Positions 34,317 through 42,926 of a stretch of 64,000 nucleotides of DNA are shown one piece after another. Origin of the DNA: Microbacter sp. GSS18 (GTDB lineage Bacteria; Actinomycetota; Actinomycetes; Actinomycetales; Microbacteriaceae); contig CP119753.1 of NCBI GenBank assembly GCA_029319145.1, positions 1,922,001 through 1,986,000 on the forward strand. The letters run 5' to 3'. The notes beneath the pieces were generated by a model. The model saw nothing but the letters and a program-made list of their open reading frames with translations. It did no database searches and was not told where the DNA came from. The first letter of the stretch is position 1, and each line of letters starts with the position of its first letter. Position numbers and translations under genes: made by a program.

Positions 34317-35989
34317 CAACGTCGTCAGCAACCGCGGGGAAGAAGGCGCAGGTCCATATCCAGCGCTTCGGTACCTTCCTCTCGGGCATGATCATGCCGA
34401 ACATCGCGGCATTCATCGCATGGGGCTTCATCACCATGCTCTTCATCCCGTCCGGATTCCTCGGGCCGAACAGCCCGTTCGGCTGGCACTGGTACCCGGT
34501 GTCGGACATCCTCGGCAGCGGCGGCGACGCGGCGCAGATCGGCTGGGACGGCGCCATGCTGGCGCTCGCCGAGGGCGACAACGGCAACTTCTTCGCCTAC
34601 GTCGGTCTCGTCGGCCCGATGATCGTCTACCTCCTGCCGCTGCTCATCGCCAACACCGGCGGCCGCATGGTCTACGGCGAGCGAGGCGGCGTCGTGGCGA
34701 CGATCGCCGTGATGGGTGTCATCGTCGGCACCGACATCCCGATGTTCCTCGGCGCGATGATCATGGGACCGTTCGCGGCTCTGGTCACCAAGTGGATGGA
34801 CCGCCTGTGGGACGGCAAGATCAAGCCCGGCTTCGAGATGCTGGTCAACAACTTCTCGGCCGGAATCCTCGGCATGATCCTCGCCATCGTCGGGTTCTTC
34901 GCGTTCGGCCCCATCATGCTCGGCATCAGCGCCTTCCTCGGCGTCATCGTCGCCTGGCTGGTCGACTACAACCTGCTGCCCGTGCTGTCGGTCATCGTGG
35001 AGCCCGCGAAGGTCCTGTTCCTCAACAACGCGATCAACCACGGCGTGTTCACACCGCTGGGCATCGAGCAGGCTGCGGAGACCGGCAAGTCGATCCTGTT
35101 CCTCATCGAGGCCAACCCCGGCCCCGGTGTCGGCCTCCTCCTCGCCTTCACCTTCTTCGGTGTCGGCGCTGCGAAGGCCTCGGCCCCCGGCGCGATCATC
35201 ATCCAGTTCTTCGGCGGCATCCACGAGATCTACTTCCCGTACGCGCTGAGCAAGCCGTACACGCTGCTGGCCCTGATCGCGGGCGGCGCGACCGGCGTCA
35301 CCACGAACATGCTCCTCGGCGGCGGACTGGCATTCCCGGCCGCACCGGGAAGCATCATCGCGGTGACCTTCGCCGGCATCGGGCCAGGCGTCGGAAACCT
35401 GATGGTGGTGTACCTGTCGGTGATCCTCGCCGCGACCGTGACGTTCCTGATCACGGCGGTCATCCTGCGGGCCTCGCGCAAGCGGGACCTGCTCGCCGAA
35501 GGCGATCAGTTCTCGGCCGCGATCTCGCAGACCGAGGCGAACAAGGGCAAGTCCTCGGCCGCCCTGGACGCGCTCCGCGCCTCGGACGGCAAGGACCGCG
35601 AAGCGGTGCGCGAGGCCGAGGAGGCCGTCGCCAAGCTCGAGACCGAGGCGGAGACGGGCGGGCAGCTCAGCGGCGGCACCGTCACGGTCCACAAGGTGTC
35701 GTCCATCGTGTTCGCGTGCGACGCGGGCATGGGATCGTCGGCCATGGGTGCGAGCGTCCTGCGCAACAAGATCAAGAAGATCGGCATCGACGACGTCACC
35801 GTCGTCAACAAGGCGGTCGCGAACCTCGACGGGTCCGAGGACCTGATCATCACGCAGAACCAGCTCACCGACCGGGCACGCCAGAAGCAGCCCGACGCGA
35901 TCCACGTGTCGGTCGACAACTTCATGAACTCGCCGAAGTACGACGAGGTCGTGGAGCTGGTGCGCGAGCAGCACGCCAGCGGCGCGTAG
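34313..35989 (+). CDS. mtlA: PTS mannitol transporter subunit IICB
   Basis: 558 residues. Membrane EIIC part (residues 1-390) begins with the mannitol-type QRFGTFLSGMIMPNIAAFIAWGFIT (read in parts) and holds GGIHEIYFPY, equivalent to the substrate-binding GIHE motif of MtlA. A charged linker (about 390-455) leads to the EIIB domain with phosphocysteine C469 in FACDAGMGSSAMG. It imports mannitol as mannitol-1-phosphate, taking phosphate from MtlF. The EIIA domain found fused in E. coli MtlA is separate here. Confidence 0.95.
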   Translation: MTTSSATAGKKAQVHIQRFGTFLSGMIMPNIAAFIAWGFITMLFIPSGFLGPNSPFGWHWYPVSDILGSGGDAAQIGWDGAMLALAEGDNGNFFAYVGLVGPMIVYLLPLLIANTGGRMVYGERGGVVATIAVMGVIVGTDIPMFLGAMIMGPFAALVTKWMDRLWDGKIKPGFEMLVNNFSAGILGMILAIVGFFAFGPIMLGISAFLGVIVAWLVDYNLLPVLSVIVEPAKVLFLNNAINHGVFTPLGIEQAAETGKSILFLIEANPGPGVGLLLAFTFFGVGAAKASAPGAIIIQFFGGIHEIYFPYALSKPYTLLALIAGGATGVTTNMLLGGGLAFPAAPGSIIAVTFAGIGPGVGNLMVVYLSVILAATVTFLITAVILRASRKRDLLAEGDQFSAAISQTEANKGKSSAALDALRASDGKDREAVREAEEAVAKLETEAETGGQLSGGTVTVHKVSSIVFACDAGMGSSAMGASVLRNKIKKIGIDDVTVVNKAVANLDGSEDLIITQNQLTDRARQKQPDAIHVSVDNFMNSPKYDEVVELVREQHASGA

Positions 35990-36001
35990 GCCGCACGAGC
36001 C

Positions 36002-36042
36002 GCTGCGGAGCCGGGACGGCGCGACGCCCCCGGCTCCGCAGC
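36002..36042 (+). terminator. intercistronic hairpin between mtlA and mtlF
   Basis: GCTGCGGAGCCGGG and its complement form a 14-bp perfect stem with a 13-nt loop in the 87-bp gap. It may be a partial terminator or an mRNA-stabilising structure that sets different levels of mtlA and mtlF. Confidence 0.55.
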
Positions 36043-36076
36043 CCTCTCATCCACCCAACGACGAAAGGCGAGAGAA

Positions 36077-36514
36077 ATGGCACGTGATGTTCTGACGCTC
36101 GGTCAGGTCCGGATCCACTCCGGCGGGGCGTCGAAAGAGGAGGCGATGGCCGAGGCCGCCGGCATCCTCGAGTCCGCGGGAGCCGTGACGAGCGCGTACC
36201 TCGACGCGATGATGCAGCGCGAGGAGACCGTCTCGACCTACATGGGCAACGAGCTGGCGATCCCCCACGGCACCAACGAGACCAAGGACCAGATCCTCGA
36301 GTCGGCCCTGTCGATCGTCCGCTACGACGGCGGCGTCGACTGGGACGGCGAGCACGTCACGTTCGTCGTCGGCATCGCCGGCAAGGGCGACGAGCACCTC
36401 GAGATCCTGTCGCAGATCGCGATCCTGTTCTCGGAGGAGGACGACGTCGCGCGGCTGAAGGCGGCGGGCACTCCCGAGGAGCTGTACGAGATCGTCTCGG
36501 CGGCGGGCGTGTGA
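36077..36514 (+). CDS. mtlF: PTS mannitol EIIA component
   Basis: 145 residues. The phospho-His is H64 in ELAIPHGTNETK, the MtlF/FruA EIIA signature, with VVGIAGKGDEHLEILSQIAILF (read in parts) later in the fold. It carries phosphate from HPr to the EIIB domain of MtlA. GAAAGGCGAGAG precedes the ATG. The stop overlaps the mtlD start by one base (TGATG). Confidence 0.93.
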   Translation: MARDVLTLGQVRIHSGGASKEEAMAEAAGILESAGAVTSAYLDAMMQREETVSTYMGNELAIPHGTNETKDQILESALSIVRYDGGVDWDGEHVTFVVGIAGKGDEHLEILSQIAILFSEEDDVARLKAAGTPEELYEIVSAAGV

Positions 36515-37668
36515 TGAAGGCCGTCCACTTCGGCGCCGGCAACATCGGCCGCGGCTTCGTCGGACTGCTGCTGCACGACGGCGGATACGACCTGGTGTTC
36601 TCGGATGTGGCCTCTCCGCTGGTCAAGGCGATCAACGCGGAATCGTCCTACACCGTGCACGAGGTCGGCGAGGGCGGGAGCGACCGCGAGGTCACCGGCT
36701 TCCGCGCCGTCGACAGCGGCGAGGACCCGCAGGCGGTCGCCGACGAGATCGCCACCGCGAACGTGGTGACGACGGCCGTCGGCCCGACGATCCTGAAGTT
36801 CGTCGCACCGCACATCGTCGCCGGTCTCGCGCTGCGCTCCCCCACGGCGCCGCCCCTGCAGGTGATGGCGTGCGAGAACGCGATCAATGCCACCGATGCG
36901 CTGCGCGACGAGATGCAGGCGCAGGCCGGCGAGACGTGGGATGCGCTGGCGGGGCGCGCGGTGTTCGCGAACACCGCGGTCGACCGCATCGTCCCGGCCC
37001 AGCCGCCGGGGGCCGGCATCGACGTCACCGTCGAGCCCTTCTACGAGTGGGCCATCGAATCCGGGCCCTTCGGCGACGCGCCGCCCCACATCCCGGGCGC
37101 CCACTTCGTCGACGACCTCGCCCCGTACATCGAGCGCAAGCTCTTCACCGTCAACACCGGCCACGCCACGACGGCGTACTTCGGGGCCGCCGCGGGTATC
37201 GACCGCATCTCGGACGCCCTGGCCGCGCCCGCCATCGCCGCGCACGTCGCCGCGGCGCTCGAGGAGACCTCGGCTCTGCTGGCCGCCAAACACGGCCTGG
37301 CCGTGGACGAGCTCGCCGAGTACCGGTCGACGATCCTCGGGCGCTTCCGCAATCCGGCGCTGCCCGACACCGTCTGGCGTGTCGGCCGGCAGCCGCTGCG
37401 CAAGCTGTCTCGCCACGAGCGGTTCGTGGGCCCCGCCGCCGAGGCCGCCGAGCGGGGCCTGAGGGTCGACGCGCTGGTCGAGGCGATCGGCGCCGCGCTG
37501 GCCTTCGACGACCCCGAGGACGCGCAGTCGGTGGACCTGCAGCGGATGCTCCGCGAGCAGGACGCCGCGACGCTGACCGCGGAGGTGACCGGGCTCGAGC
37601 CGTCGCATCCGCTGTTCGACCGCATCACCGCGGTCGTCGCCGAACGGCAGGAGCAGCTCGACCGCTGA
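36514..37668 (+). CDS. mtlD: mannitol-1-phosphate 5-dehydrogenase
   Basis: 384 residues. MKAVHFGAGNIGRGFVG is the standard N-terminus with the NAD-binding GAGNIGRG, followed by ACENAINATD and, in the catalytic domain, KLFTVNTGHATTAYFG (Lys/Asn/His site). It oxidises mannitol-1-phosphate to fructose-6-phosphate. ATG 36514 is chosen over GTG 36511. Last gene of the operon. Confidence 0.95.
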   Translation: MKAVHFGAGNIGRGFVGLLLHDGGYDLVFSDVASPLVKAINAESSYTVHEVGEGGSDREVTGFRAVDSGEDPQAVADEIATANVVTTAVGPTILKFVAPHIVAGLALRSPTAPPLQVMACENAINATDALRDEMQAQAGETWDALAGRAVFANTAVDRIVPAQPPGAGIDVTVEPFYEWAIESGPFGDAPPHIPGAHFVDDLAPYIERKLFTVNTGHATTAYFGAAAGIDRISDALAAPAIAAHVAAALEETSALLAAKHGLAVDELAEYRSTILGRFRNPALPDTVWRVGRQPLRKLSRHERFVGPAAEAAERGLRVDALVEAIGAALAFDDPEDAQSVDLQRMLREQDAATLTAEVTGLEPSHPLFDRITAVVAERQEQLDR

Positions 37669-37693
37669 GTCGGGGAGGGTCACGGGCGTCGCT

Positions 37694-37707
37694 TAGGGTG
37701 GACGCTC
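37694..37707 (+). promoter_or_regulatory. leaderless-type promoter of the TSUP gene
   Basis: TAGGGT (37694-37699), 8 nt before GTG 37708. Confidence 0.55.
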
Positions 37708-38430
37708 GTGACCCTCGCTCTCGCCGCCGTCGCCGCGTTCGTGTCCGCGCTCATCCAGCGCATCACCGGCCTCGGCTTCATGCTCGTCCTCGTCGGCCCG
37801 ATCGTGTTGCTGTACGGCCCGTTCGAGGGCGTGACGATCGGCGTCCTGCTCGCCCTGGTCGCCTCGCTCGCGGCGATTCCGCTGGTGTGGCGTTCCGTGG
37901 ACTGGCGGCGCGCCTGGTGGCTGATCTGGCCCGGACTGGTCGCGGCGCCGTTCGGCGCGCTGCTGGTGAGCATCCTCCCCGACGCCGCCTTGCTGCTGCT
38001 CATCTCGGCCATGGCCTACTTCGCCCTCGTCGCCGGATGGATCCCGGCGCTGTCGGCGTCGCTCCAGGGGCGGATGGGCGCGGTCGTGGCGGGCTCCTCG
38101 GCCGGCTTCATGCATGTCGCGAGCGGGCTCTCCGGTCCGCCGCTGGCCGCCTACGCCGTGGGCGACAGATGGGATCAGCGGCGGTTCGCCGCGAGCGCCC
38201 AGGTGATCTTCGCGGTGCTCAGCGCCATCTCGGTCGCACTGCGTGGCCTTCCCGTGACGCCCGCTCCCGACGTCCTGCTGCTGGTCGGAGCCACCGTGCT
38301 GGGCATCCTGCTCGGCACGCTCCTGGTGCGGTTCGTGCCCGCGCGCATCGCGCGCGTTGCGATGCTCGCCATCGCGTGGGCTGGCGCAACCGTGGTGCTC
38401 GTACGGGGCATCCTGGCACTGTGGATGTAG
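37708..38430 (+). CDS. sulfite exporter TauE/SafE (TSUP) family membrane protein
   Basis: 240 residues with about eight hydrophobic segments. It opens with VSALIQRITGLGFMLVLVGPIVLLYGPFEG (read in parts), the first half of the TSUP repeat, and a second copy-like region is at GSSAGFMHVASGLSGPPLAAY, the family G-x-G-PP signature. TSUP proteins carry sulfite, sulfoacetate or other organic anions. The substrate is unknown and nothing sulfur-related is nearby. Own leaderless-type promoter, apart from the mannitol operon. Confidence 0.8.
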   Translation: MTLALAAVAAFVSALIQRITGLGFMLVLVGPIVLLYGPFEGVTIGVLLALVASLAAIPLVWRSVDWRRAWWLIWPGLVAAPFGALLVSILPDAALLLLISAMAYFALVAGWIPALSASLQGRMGAVVAGSSAGFMHVASGLSGPPLAAYAVGDRWDQRRFAASAQVIFAVLSAISVALRGLPVTPAPDVLLLVGATVLGILLGTLLVRFVPARIARVAMLAIAWAGATVVLVRGILALWM

Positions 38431-38461
38431 CGACCCCACAAACGGATTTCAGTTAATCCCG

Positions 38462-38476
38462 TATAACGCTTAGGGT
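38462..38476 (+). promoter_or_regulatory. promoter region of the FMO operon
   Basis: TATAAC (38462-38467) and TAGGGT (38471-38476) are two candidate -10 boxes about 55-65 nt before the ATG. This is one of the few AT-rich spots in the area. Confidence 0.45.
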
Positions 38477-38529
38477 TCTTCCCTGGGGTCGGCACCGAAC
38501 GCCGGCACGACGACGTGCGGAGAGGACGT

Positions 38530-39948
38530 ATGGAGAGCCGTTTTGCCATCATCGGCGCGGGGCCGTCGGGACTGTCTGCGGCGCGCGCGCTGCAGAAGGC
38601 CGGGATCGCCTTCGACGGATTCGAGGCGTCGCAGGGCGTGGGCGGACTGTGGGACATCGACAACCCGCGGTCCACGATGTATGAGTCCGCGCACCTGATC
38701 TCGTCGCGCACCACGACCGAGTTCGCCGAGTTCCCCATGGACACCACGGCCGACTACCCCAGTCACCGGACGCTCATCCGGTACTTCCGCGACTTCGCGG
38801 ATCACTTCGGGCTGACCGGGCGGTTCCGCTTCGACACGAAGGTGACCGCGCTCGATCCGGGCCCCGACGGCGGGTGGACGCTGCGGGCCTCGGGCCCGGG
38901 CGGCGAGCTCGAGCAGCGCTACGACGGCGTCATCCTCGCCAACGGCACGCTCGCCGAGCCGAACGTGCCGAGCTTCCGCGGCGAGTTCGCCGGCGAGCTC
39001 ATGCACACCAGCCGGTACAAGCGCGCCACGCAGCTCACCGGCAAGCGCGTGCTGATCATCGGCGCGGGCAACTCCGGCTGCGACATCGCCGTCGACGCCG
39101 TCCACCACGCCGAGTCGGTCGACATGAGCGTGCGCCGCGGCTACTACTTCGTGCCGCGCTACCTGTTCGGCAAGCCCTCGGACACGCTCAACCAGGGCCG
39201 GCCGCTGCCCGCCCCGATCAAGCAGTTCATCGACAAGCGCGTGCTTCAGGCGTTCACCGGCGACCCGGTGCACTTCGGGTTCCCGAAGCCCGACTACAAG
39301 ATCTACGAGTCCCACCCGATCGTGAACACGCTGATCCTGAACCACCTGGGACAGGGCGATCTCGGCATCCGCTCCGACATCGACCGGTTCGACGGGAACA
39401 CCGTGCACTTCCGCGACGGCTCCTCCGGCGAGTACGACATGATCCTGCTCGCCACCGGCTACAAGCTCGACTACCCGTTCGTGGACAAGGCCCACCTGAA
39501 CTGGACCGGCATGAGCCCGAACCTGTACCTCAACGCCTTCACGCCCGACTTCAACGGGCTCTACGTCATGGGCATGATCGAGGCGTCCGGCATCGGCTGG
39601 CAGGGCCGCTACGAGCAGGCCGAGCTCATCGCCGAATACATCGCGGCCCTCGAGCACCACCCCGAGCGCGCGGCGGCATTCCGCCGCCGCGTCGCCGAGG
39701 GCGACTGGCCCGACCTCACCGGCGGCTACAAGTACCTCGGGCTCGAGCGCATGTCGTACTACGTCAACAAGGACGCCTACCGCCGCGCGGTCCGCCACGC
39801 GACCGACGAGCTGCGCCGCGACGGGGACAGCGACGCCGAGGCAGGCACGACGCACGGCGGTCGCTTCGTATCGTGGCGGCGCGGACGCCGCGACCTCGAG
39901 ATCACCCTGCGCGTGAATCCGCAGGAGAAGACGAAGGCACGGGCATGA
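38530..39948 (+). CDS. flavin-containing monooxygenase (FMO-like)
   Basis: 472 residues. FAD motif IIGAGPSGLSAARAL at the start, NADPH motif IIGAGNSGCDIAVDA near 175, and between them F-x-G-x5-HTSRY-type sequence (FRGEFAGELMHTSRYK), a variant of the FMO/BVMO fingerprint, then LATGYKLDYPF. Such enzymes oxygenate S, N or ketone groups. The substrate is unknown. GGAGAGGA precedes the ATG by 3-4 nt. The stop overlaps the next start by 4 nt, so it forms one unit with the transporter and the SDR. Confidence 0.88.
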   Translation: MESRFAIIGAGPSGLSAARALQKAGIAFDGFEASQGVGGLWDIDNPRSTMYESAHLISSRTTTEFAEFPMDTTADYPSHRTLIRYFRDFADHFGLTGRFRFDTKVTALDPGPDGGWTLRASGPGGELEQRYDGVILANGTLAEPNVPSFRGEFAGELMHTSRYKRATQLTGKRVLIIGAGNSGCDIAVDAVHHAESVDMSVRRGYYFVPRYLFGKPSDTLNQGRPLPAPIKQFIDKRVLQAFTGDPVHFGFPKPDYKIYESHPIVNTLILNHLGQGDLGIRSDIDRFDGNTVHFRDGSSGEYDMILLATGYKLDYPFVDKAHLNWTGMSPNLYLNAFTPDFNGLYVMGMIEASGIGWQGRYEQAELIAEYIAALEHHPERAAAFRRRVAEGDWPDLTGGYKYLGLERMSYYVNKDAYRRAVRHATDELRRDGDSDAEAGTTHGGRFVSWRRGRRDLEITLRVNPQEKTKARA

Positions 39949-40913
39949 ATCCCGATGACGTCCTGCTGAACTTCAACCCCGGGTCGTTGCTGCTGCTGAA
40001 CGTCGTCCTCGGGCTGATCATGTTCGGCATCGCGCTGGACACCACCATCGAGGACTTCAAGGTCGTCGCGCGCAAGCCCAAGCCGTTCCTCATCGCGATC
40101 CTCGCGCAGCTGGTCGTGCTGCCGGCGGTCACCTTCGGCCTGACGCTCATCCTGCCGGTCACCCCCTCGATGGCGCTCGGCATGATCCTGGTGGCCAGCT
40201 GCCCTCCGGGCAACATCTCGCAGGTGCTCACCCACCGCTCGGGCGGCAACGTCGCCCTGTCGGTGTCGATGACCGCCGTGGGCAACCTGCTGTACATCGT
40301 GATGCTGCCGCTGAACATCGCGTTCTGGGGATCGCTGCATCCGACCGCGCGCACGCTGCTCGAGACGGTCGAGCTCAACCCCTGGCAGATGTTGCTGGAC
40401 ATCTTCCTCATCATCGGGCTGCCGTTCCTGCTGGGGCTGGCGATCCGCGCACGCTTCCCCGCGTTCTCGAAGAAGACCCAGCCCTTCGTCCGCTGGTTCT
40501 CGCTGCTCGCCTTGTTCGGCTTCATCGTCGCCGCCCTCGTCGGCAACTGGAGCTACTTCATCGCGTTCCTCGGCATCATCCTGCTCGTCGTGACGATCCA
40601 CGACGCCGTCGCCCTCGCGATCGGCTACGGCACCGCGGTGGTCGGCGGACTCGGAACGCGCGAGCGCAAGGCGATGACGTTCGAGGTCGGCATCCGCAAC
40701 GCCGGCCTCGGGCTCGGCCTGGTGTTCGCCTTCTTCGGCGGACTCGGCGGCATGGCGATCGTCGCCGGCTGGTGGGGCATCTGGGACATCATCGCGGGTC
40801 TCGTCGTCGCCACGCTGTGGGGGCGTCACACGCGTCGCCGCACCGGGTCGGTCAAGGGCGACGCCAGCCGTCACGCCCTGAGCGGCGGTCGGAGCACGGA
40901 GGCAGGAGCATGA
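39945..40913 (+). CDS. bile acid:sodium symporter family (BASS) transporter
   Basis: 322 residues with nine to ten hydrophobic segments. VASCPPGNISQVLTHRSGGNVALSVSMTA (read in parts) is the conserved crossover motif of the ASBT/BASS fold with Asn and Thr ligands for sodium, and EVGIRNAGLGLGL is the second crossover. The family moves bile acids, pantoate, pyruvate and other organic anions with sodium. Translationally coupled on both sides (4-nt overlaps), so it likely imports or exports the substrate or product of the FMO and SDR. Confidence 0.88.
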   Translation: MNPDDVLLNFNPGSLLLLNVVLGLIMFGIALDTTIEDFKVVARKPKPFLIAILAQLVVLPAVTFGLTLILPVTPSMALGMILVASCPPGNISQVLTHRSGGNVALSVSMTAVGNLLYIVMLPLNIAFWGSLHPTARTLLETVELNPWQMLLDIFLIIGLPFLLGLAIRARFPAFSKKTQPFVRWFSLLALFGFIVAALVGNWSYFIAFLGIILLVVTIHDAVALAIGYGTAVVGGLGTRERKAMTFEVGIRNAGLGLGLVFAFFGGLGGMAIVAGWWGIWDIIAGLVVATLWGRHTRRRTGSVKGDASRHALSGGRSTEAGA

Positions 40914-41863
40914 CGCGCGTCCTCATCACCGGCGGCGCCGGATTCCTCGGCAGCCACGTCGCGGCCGCGCTGGCCGCGCGCGACGACGTCGACCTCGTGG
41001 TCGCCGGCGACGTGCGAGAGCCCGAGCATCCGGTCGAGGACGTCGTGTACGACCAGTGCGACGTCACCCTCGCCGAGAGCGTGGGCCCGGTCCTCGAGCG
41101 CCACGACATCGACGTGGTCGTCCACCTCGCCGCGATCGTCAACCCGGGCCGCGATCACGATATGGAGCGCCTCGTCGACGTCGAGGGCACGCGCCACGTG
41201 CTCGAGGCGTGCGTCGAGCACGGCGTGCGGCGCATCGTGGTGTCCTCGTCCGGCGCCGCGTACGGCTACCACCCCGACAATCCCGAGTGGCTGCGGGAGT
41301 CCGATCCGGTGCGCGGCAACGACGAGTTCCCGTATTCCAAGCACAAGCGGCTCGTCGAGCAGCTGCTGGGCGGCTACCGCGAGGCGCACCCCGAGCTCGA
41401 GCAGGTCGTGTTCCGCATCGGCACGATCCTCGGCCCGACCGTGCGCAATCAGATCACGGCGCTGTGGGACGGTCCGCGCATCCTGGCCATCCGCGGCTCG
41501 GACTCGCCGTTCGTGTTCGTGTGGGTCGACGACGTCGCCGGCGCCATGGCCCGTGCGGCCACCGACGGCCCCGCCGGCGTGTACAACGTCGCCGGCGACG
41601 GGCGCGTCACCGTGCACGAGCTGTCGGAGCGGCTGGGCAAACCCACCATCACGGTGCCGCCGGCGCTGCTGGCCGCGGCGCTGCGCATCGGTCGCGCGCT
41701 GCGCCTGACCGTGCACGGACCCGAGCAGGTCGGGTTCCTGCGCTACCGCCCCGTGCTCGCCAACGACGCGCTCAAGTCGCAGTTCGGGTACACACCCGCC
41801 AAGACGTCGGCCGAGGCCTTCGAGGCGTACCTGGAGACCCACCCCGGCGTCGCCCGCGTCTGA
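40910..41863 (+). CDS. NAD-dependent epimerase/dehydratase family protein (extended SDR)
   Basis: 317 residues. Rossmann motif LITGGAGFLGSHVA, VHLAAIVNPGRD, Ser of SSSGAAYGY and the YSKHK catalytic Tyr/Lys at about residues 143-147 identify an extended SDR. The substrate may be a sugar nucleotide or a steroid-like ketone/alcohol; this subfamily (IVNPGRD, TVHGPEQVGFLRYRPVL) is often seen beside FMO genes, as far as I recall. Third gene of the operon. Confidence 0.82.
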   Translation: MTRVLITGGAGFLGSHVAAALAARDDVDLVVAGDVREPEHPVEDVVYDQCDVTLAESVGPVLERHDIDVVVHLAAIVNPGRDHDMERLVDVEGTRHVLEACVEHGVRRIVVSSSGAAYGYHPDNPEWLRESDPVRGNDEFPYSKHKRLVEQLLGGYREAHPELEQVVFRIGTILGPTVRNQITALWDGPRILAIRGSDSPFVFVWVDDVAGAMARAATDGPAGVYNVAGDGRVTVHELSERLGKPTITVPPALLAAALRIGRALRLTVHGPEQVGFLRYRPVLANDALKSQFGYTPAKTSAEAFEAYLETHPGVARV

Positions 41864-41892
41864 GCCGCCGACCGGCGCCGCGCTGTCGGCGG

Positions 41893-41976
41893 CGCAGAAC
41901 TCCACGGATCCGGCTGCGGAACCGCAGAGATCGGCCCGGATCGGCCGTGGCGCGCGAAGATCCGTGGAGTTCTGCG
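41893..41976. repeat. palindromic element, left copy (flanks the DUF559 gene)
   Basis: Perfect 18-bp arms: CGCAGAACTCCACGGATC (41893-41910) and its complement (41959-41976), with a 48-nt loop. The loop contains a smaller hairpin CTGCGG-AA-CCGCAG. It lies 29 bp after the SDR stop and 109 bp before the nuclease ATG. The right copy is at 42927-43008. Confidence 0.9.
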
Positions 41977-42085
41977 ACCCCGGGCCGGATCCTGCCGGTT
42001 CCTCCACAGGCGGGCGCCTCGGCCCGCTGTCCACCGACGTGCGGCTCGCGCGCCGCGCCACCGGAGAACAACGTTTCCTGGGGAC

Positions 42086-42895
42086 ATGTTCGCCCCCTCC
42101 ACCCAGGCGCCGCTCATCCTTCCGGCGACGACGATGCGGCCGTCCGACCTCGCCGAGGAAGGGATCGACAGGCGCCAGGCGGCGCGGCTCGTCGACTGCG
42201 GCGAGCTGCTGCGCCTGCGGAAGGGCCGGTACGCCCGCGCCGACATCCACCCTGCGCTGTCCGACGCCGGACGGCTCGGCGGGAGGCTCGACTGCGTGTC
42301 GCTGCTCGCCGCGATCGGGGTGTTCGTGCGCCGCCGCCACGGACTGCACCTGCAGCTCACTCCGGGCACGACCCGTCTGCCCGCGCGGCCGGCGGACGCG
42401 GTCGTCCACTGGCGCGAGTCATGCGCCGCTCCGGCAGCCCTCGCGGCCGACCTCGTCGAGGCACTCGCCCAAGCCGTGCGGTGCCAGGAGCCGCGCGACG
42501 CCATTGCGACACTCGACAGCGCCTGGCATCACGGCCTCGTCGACGAGGCGGGCATCGCCTCGGTGTTCGCGCGCCTCCCCCGGCGCTACCACCCGTTGCG
42601 CGCGCTGCTCGACCGGCGTTCCGAGTCCGGCGCCGAGTCGATCATGCGCCTGATGCTGAGGTCGCTCGGCGCTTCGGTCGAGCTGCAGGTGGTGGTGCCC
42701 GGCGTCGGCCGCGTCGACGTCGTCGTCGATGGCTGGCTGATCATCGAATGCGACAGCCAGGCCCACCACGACGGCTGGGACGCGCACAAGCGCTACCGCC
42801 GACGCGACATCCACGCCGCCGAACTCGGCTACACCCGATCCGTCCGATCGCCGAAGACATCCTCTACCGGCGCGAGGCCGTCCTGGCGAGCCTGA
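42086..42895 (+). CDS. AbiEi-like / DUF559 endonuclease-domain protein, with 3' frameshift
   Basis: 269 residues as read. The N-terminal 60 residues resemble the winged-helix AbiEi antitoxin domain (GIDRRQAARLVDCGELLRLRKGRYARAD, read in parts). The C-terminal part is a DUF559/Vsr-like PD-(D/E)XK nuclease domain: GRVDVVVDGWLIIECDSQAHHDGWDAHKR (read in parts), with Asp and E-x-D/C catalytic positions. After LGYTR the frame departs from the family ending, which continues in the next frame as RPIAEDILYRREAVL; one base seems missing near 42830. The nuclease core is intact. Such genes are multiplied in actinobacteria and have no known role. It sits between two palindromic elements. Confidence 0.75.
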   Translation: MFAPSTQAPLILPATTMRPSDLAEEGIDRRQAARLVDCGELLRLRKGRYARADIHPALSDAGRLGGRLDCVSLLAAIGVFVRRRHGLHLQLTPGTTRLPARPADAVVHWRESCAAPAALAADLVEALAQAVRCQEPRDAIATLDSAWHHGLVDEAGIASVFARLPRRYHPLRALLDRRSESGAESIMRLMLRSLGASVELQVVVPGVGRVDVVVDGWLIIECDSQAHHDGWDAHKRYRRRDIHAAELGYTRSVRSPKTSSTGARPSWRA

Positions 42896-42926
42896 AGCTG
42901 ATCCTCTCGCACCGGCGCCCAGCCGT

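Noticed and set aside
41497..41688. Other short open frames inside the SDR gene
   Set aside because: Codon use and sequence make no sense as protein, and the SDR frame is continuous with all its motifs.
41893..41976. Left palindromic element considered as a plain terminator of the SDR gene
   Set aside because: A 48-nt loop is long for a terminator, there is no U tract, and a second copy with the same arms and loop length lies on the other side of the nuclease gene. It may still stop transcription, but that does not explain the matching pair.
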